From: Planctomycetota bacterium
GTDB lineage: Bacteria > Planctomycetota > B15-G4
Direction of reading: 5' to 3'
DNA length: 55,100 nucleotides
Assembly: GCA_029259725.1 (NCBI GenBank)
Contig: JAJDER010000137.1
Span: forward strand, 1 to 55,100
Below the pieces are notes generated by a model, which worked only from the letters and a program-made list of their open reading frames with translations, made no database searches and had not been told where the DNA came from. Numbering within the stretch: position 1 is the stretch's first letter; the number at the start of each line of letters is the position of its first letter. This document shows, in pieces, positions 53,749 to 55,100 of this stretch. The position numbers and the translations under genes are program-made.

Positions 53749-54944
53749 GCCTCCCGTCGGTGTTGCTCACGCGGTCGGGGGTGCTGCGCCTCGGCAGCGG
53801 CCATCCCTGGATCTACGCCGACCATGTCGCCTCCGCCGAGGTGGAGGCGGGCTTGGTCAGGCTGGAGGGTCCGGCCGGCCGGGCTCGCGGCGTGGCGGTG
53901 TTCAACGCGGCCTCGCGCATGCCCGTGAGGGTCGTGTCACGTTCCGAGAGCGAGTTGCCGCCTGACTGGTGGCAGGCCAGGCTGGATCGCGCGTTGGCCC
54001 AGCGGATCGACCAGTGGGCGATCGGAGAGCCGGCGGCACGGCTCGTGCATGCCGAGGCGGATGGACTGCCCGGGCTCATCGTGGATCGCTACGGCGGCGT
54101 GGCCGTGGTGCAGGCCGGGTGCCTGTGGGCCGACGAGGTGGCGCGGGCCGTGGCCCGGCGGCTCATCGATGAACACGGCTTGACGGGTGTCCTGGCGCGC
54201 CACGATGGCGCGTTTCGCCGTCCCGAGGGGCTGCCTGAAGGCGTGGAGGTCCTGGCGGGAGAGGTGCCCGACAGCCTGGAGCTCGCTTTCGGCACGGGAC
54301 CGGCCGGGAGCGAAACCGTGGTGCGGCGGGAGGTCGCGCCGCACACGGGGCAGAAGACCGGCACCTTCCTGGACCAGCGCGAGAACCAGCGTTGGGCAGG
54401 GCAGGTGCTTCCGGCGGGCCGGATGCTCGACGTCTTCTCCTGTGATGGTGGCTTCGCGTTGCATCTCGCGGCGGCCGGCAACGACGTCATGGCCATCGAC
54501 TCGAGCGCCTCGGCGTTGGGCCGGCTCGAACGGCTGGCGGCCGCGCAGGACCTGGCGGGGACGGTCACGACCCATCGCGCCAACGCGTTCGAGGATCTGC
54601 GCGAGCGGGTGCGCGGTGGCGAGCAGTTCGACGCCATCGTCCTGGACCCACCGGCGCTCGCGAAGAAGCGTGGGGACCTGGCCCGCGCGCAGCGCGCCTA
54701 CAAGGAAGTCAACCTGCGCGCGCTGCGGCTGCTGCGAGGCGGGGGTCGACTCGTCACCTGCAGCTGCAGCGCGCACCTGTCACGGGATCAGTTCCTGGAG
54801 CTGCTCGGCGCGGCGGCGGCGGACGCCGGGCGCGACGTGACCATCATGGAGCAGCGTGGCGCGGCCGCGTGTCACCCGTGGCGCGCGGACTTCCCCGAGT
54901 CGGCCTACCTGAAGGTGGCCCTGCTCGAAGTGCGCGGCGGCTGA
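53745..54944 (+). CDS. RlmI-like 23S rRNA methyltransferase (PUA plus SAM domain)
   Basis: 399 residues, the length of RlmI, which makes 5-methylcytosine in 23S rRNA. The PUA-like domain (about 3-75) has LRLGSGHPWIYADHV. The SAM domain starts near residue 210, with GQKTGTFLDQRENQRW, MLDVFSCDGGFALHLAAAGN (motif I) and DAIVLDPPALAKKRGDL (motif IV, DPPA). CSCSAHLS near 345 carries the motif VI catalytic-type cysteines of m5C methyltransferases. The GTG at 53745 overlaps the dipeptidase stop by four bases. Exact position of modification is inferred from E. coli. Confidence 0.9.
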   Translation: MSLPSVLLTRSGVLRLGSGHPWIYADHVASAEVEAGLVRLEGPAGRARGVAVFNAASRMPVRVVSRSESELPPDWWQARLDRALAQRIDQWAIGEPAARLVHAEADGLPGLIVDRYGGVAVVQAGCLWADEVARAVARRLIDEHGLTGVLARHDGAFRRPEGLPEGVEVLAGEVPDSLELAFGTGPAGSETVVRREVAPHTGQKTGTFLDQRENQRWAGQVLPAGRMLDVFSCDGGFALHLAAAGNDVMAIDSSASALGRLERLAAAQDLAGTVTTHRANAFEDLRERVRGGEQFDAIVLDPPALAKKRGDLARAQRAYKEVNLRALRLLRGGGRLVTCSCSAHLSRDQFLELLGAAAADAGRDVTIMEQRGAAACHPWRADFPESAYLKVALLEVRGG

Positions 54945-54963
54945 GGCTGCGCTGTCGCTCCCG

Positions 54964-55000
54964 CCCTCGCCGGGACATCTCACCAGCGTAGTCGCGAGGG
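54964..55000 (+). terminator. Possible terminator hairpin after the RlmI-like gene
   Basis: CCCTCGC at 54964-54970 pairs with GCGAGGG at 54994-55000, with outer C/G bases extending it after a two-base bulge. The 23-base loop is long and no T-run follows. The remaining 100 bases of the window show no gene that I can support. Confidence 0.35.
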
Positions 55001-55100
55001 GGCGGCACGGCCGTCGGGGCAAGGAGCAGCGGCGTGGTCGCCGCGGAGGCGGGGTGCACACCCCGTCGAGCATCGACCGCGCCGCTCGACGCAGCCATGG

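Noticed and set aside
54844..55098. Minus-strand ORF of 84 codons at the right end
   Set aside because: It runs into the RlmI-like gene, has no ribosome site and is of biased composition.

Overview
This 55.1 kb window comes from a very GC-rich, diderm, chemoheterotrophic bacterium. It encodes a TonB-dependent receptor and a TonB protein, an Mla-type lipid transport operon, lipoproteins, several ECF sigma factors and many large secreted repeat proteins (FG-GAP/UnbV, SBBP, beta-helix, TPR, heparinase-like). The C-terminal module of the SBBP protein (a GTP-rich start, an LGF/PFKGG core, a WPSGVPSG segment and an ASNGL end), and a related one on the amidase, are modules I associate from memory with deep-branching Planctomycetota. 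The assignment to Planctomycetota is therefore inference. I see no rRNA, tRNA, CRISPR array, transposase, integrase or phage gene. Coding density is high, and no gap between called genes exceeds about 210 bases.

Layout. 0-7.6 kb: a propeller lipoprotein, leucine dehydrogenase, the lipid II flippase MurJ, a P-II-like protein overlapping an XdhC-like protein, a periplasmic TPR protein and a PlsC-type acyltransferase. 7.6-14.6 kb: an ECF sigma factor, an N-acetylmuramoyl-L-alanine amidase, a sugar-transferase-like fusion protein, an FG-GAP/UnbV protein and an M43 metalloprotease. 14.7-19.3 kb: a methylcrotonyl-CoA carboxylase beta-like carboxyltransferase, convergent with an overlapping AtuA-like/phosphate acyltransferase pair. 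19.3-25.2 kb: a heparinase II/III-like lyase, a GT87-like membrane glycosyltransferase and the SBBP protein. 25.2-28.8 kb: two divergent radical SAM enzymes. 28.9-34.3 kb: a secreted TPR protein, a zinc-ribbon membrane protein, a beta-helix protein and a small membrane protein. 34.4-39.0 kb: an IMPase-like phosphatase and the minus-strand Mla/MCE operon (STAS-MlaE, MlaF, MlaD, PqiC-like lipoprotein), tightly overlapped. 39.2-46.8 kb: two ECF sigma factor/anti-sigma-like pairs (one with a YfbK-type VWA protein, one with a zinc-finger anti-sigma factor fused to a prenyltransferase-like toroid) flanking an MBOAT/SGNH acylation pair. 46.9-54.9 kb: TonB receptor and TonB, a methyltransferase, a small six-cysteine secreted protein coupled to a HEAT-like protein, an M19 dipeptidase and an RlmI-like rRNA methyltransferase.

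How it fits together. Most genes serve the envelope: peptidoglycan precursor export and remodelling, lipid transport, glycan transfer, polysaccharide breakdown, O-acylation and outer-membrane uptake. Three ECF sigma factors could tie these to envelope signals. A metabolic strand (LeuDH, MCC-beta-like, AtuA, Pta) points to branched-chain amino acid or isoprenoid catabolism. Stop/start overlaps of the GTGA or ATGA type are common, and several genes have a -10-like TA-N-N-N-T hexamer only 6-8 bases before the start codon, which suggests frequent leaderless transcripts.

The least conventional items are the sugar-transferase fusion that has lost its catalytic dyad, the anti-sigma/prenyltransferase-toroid fusion, the P-II variant without Tyr51 coupled to XdhC, and the divergent radical SAM pair.
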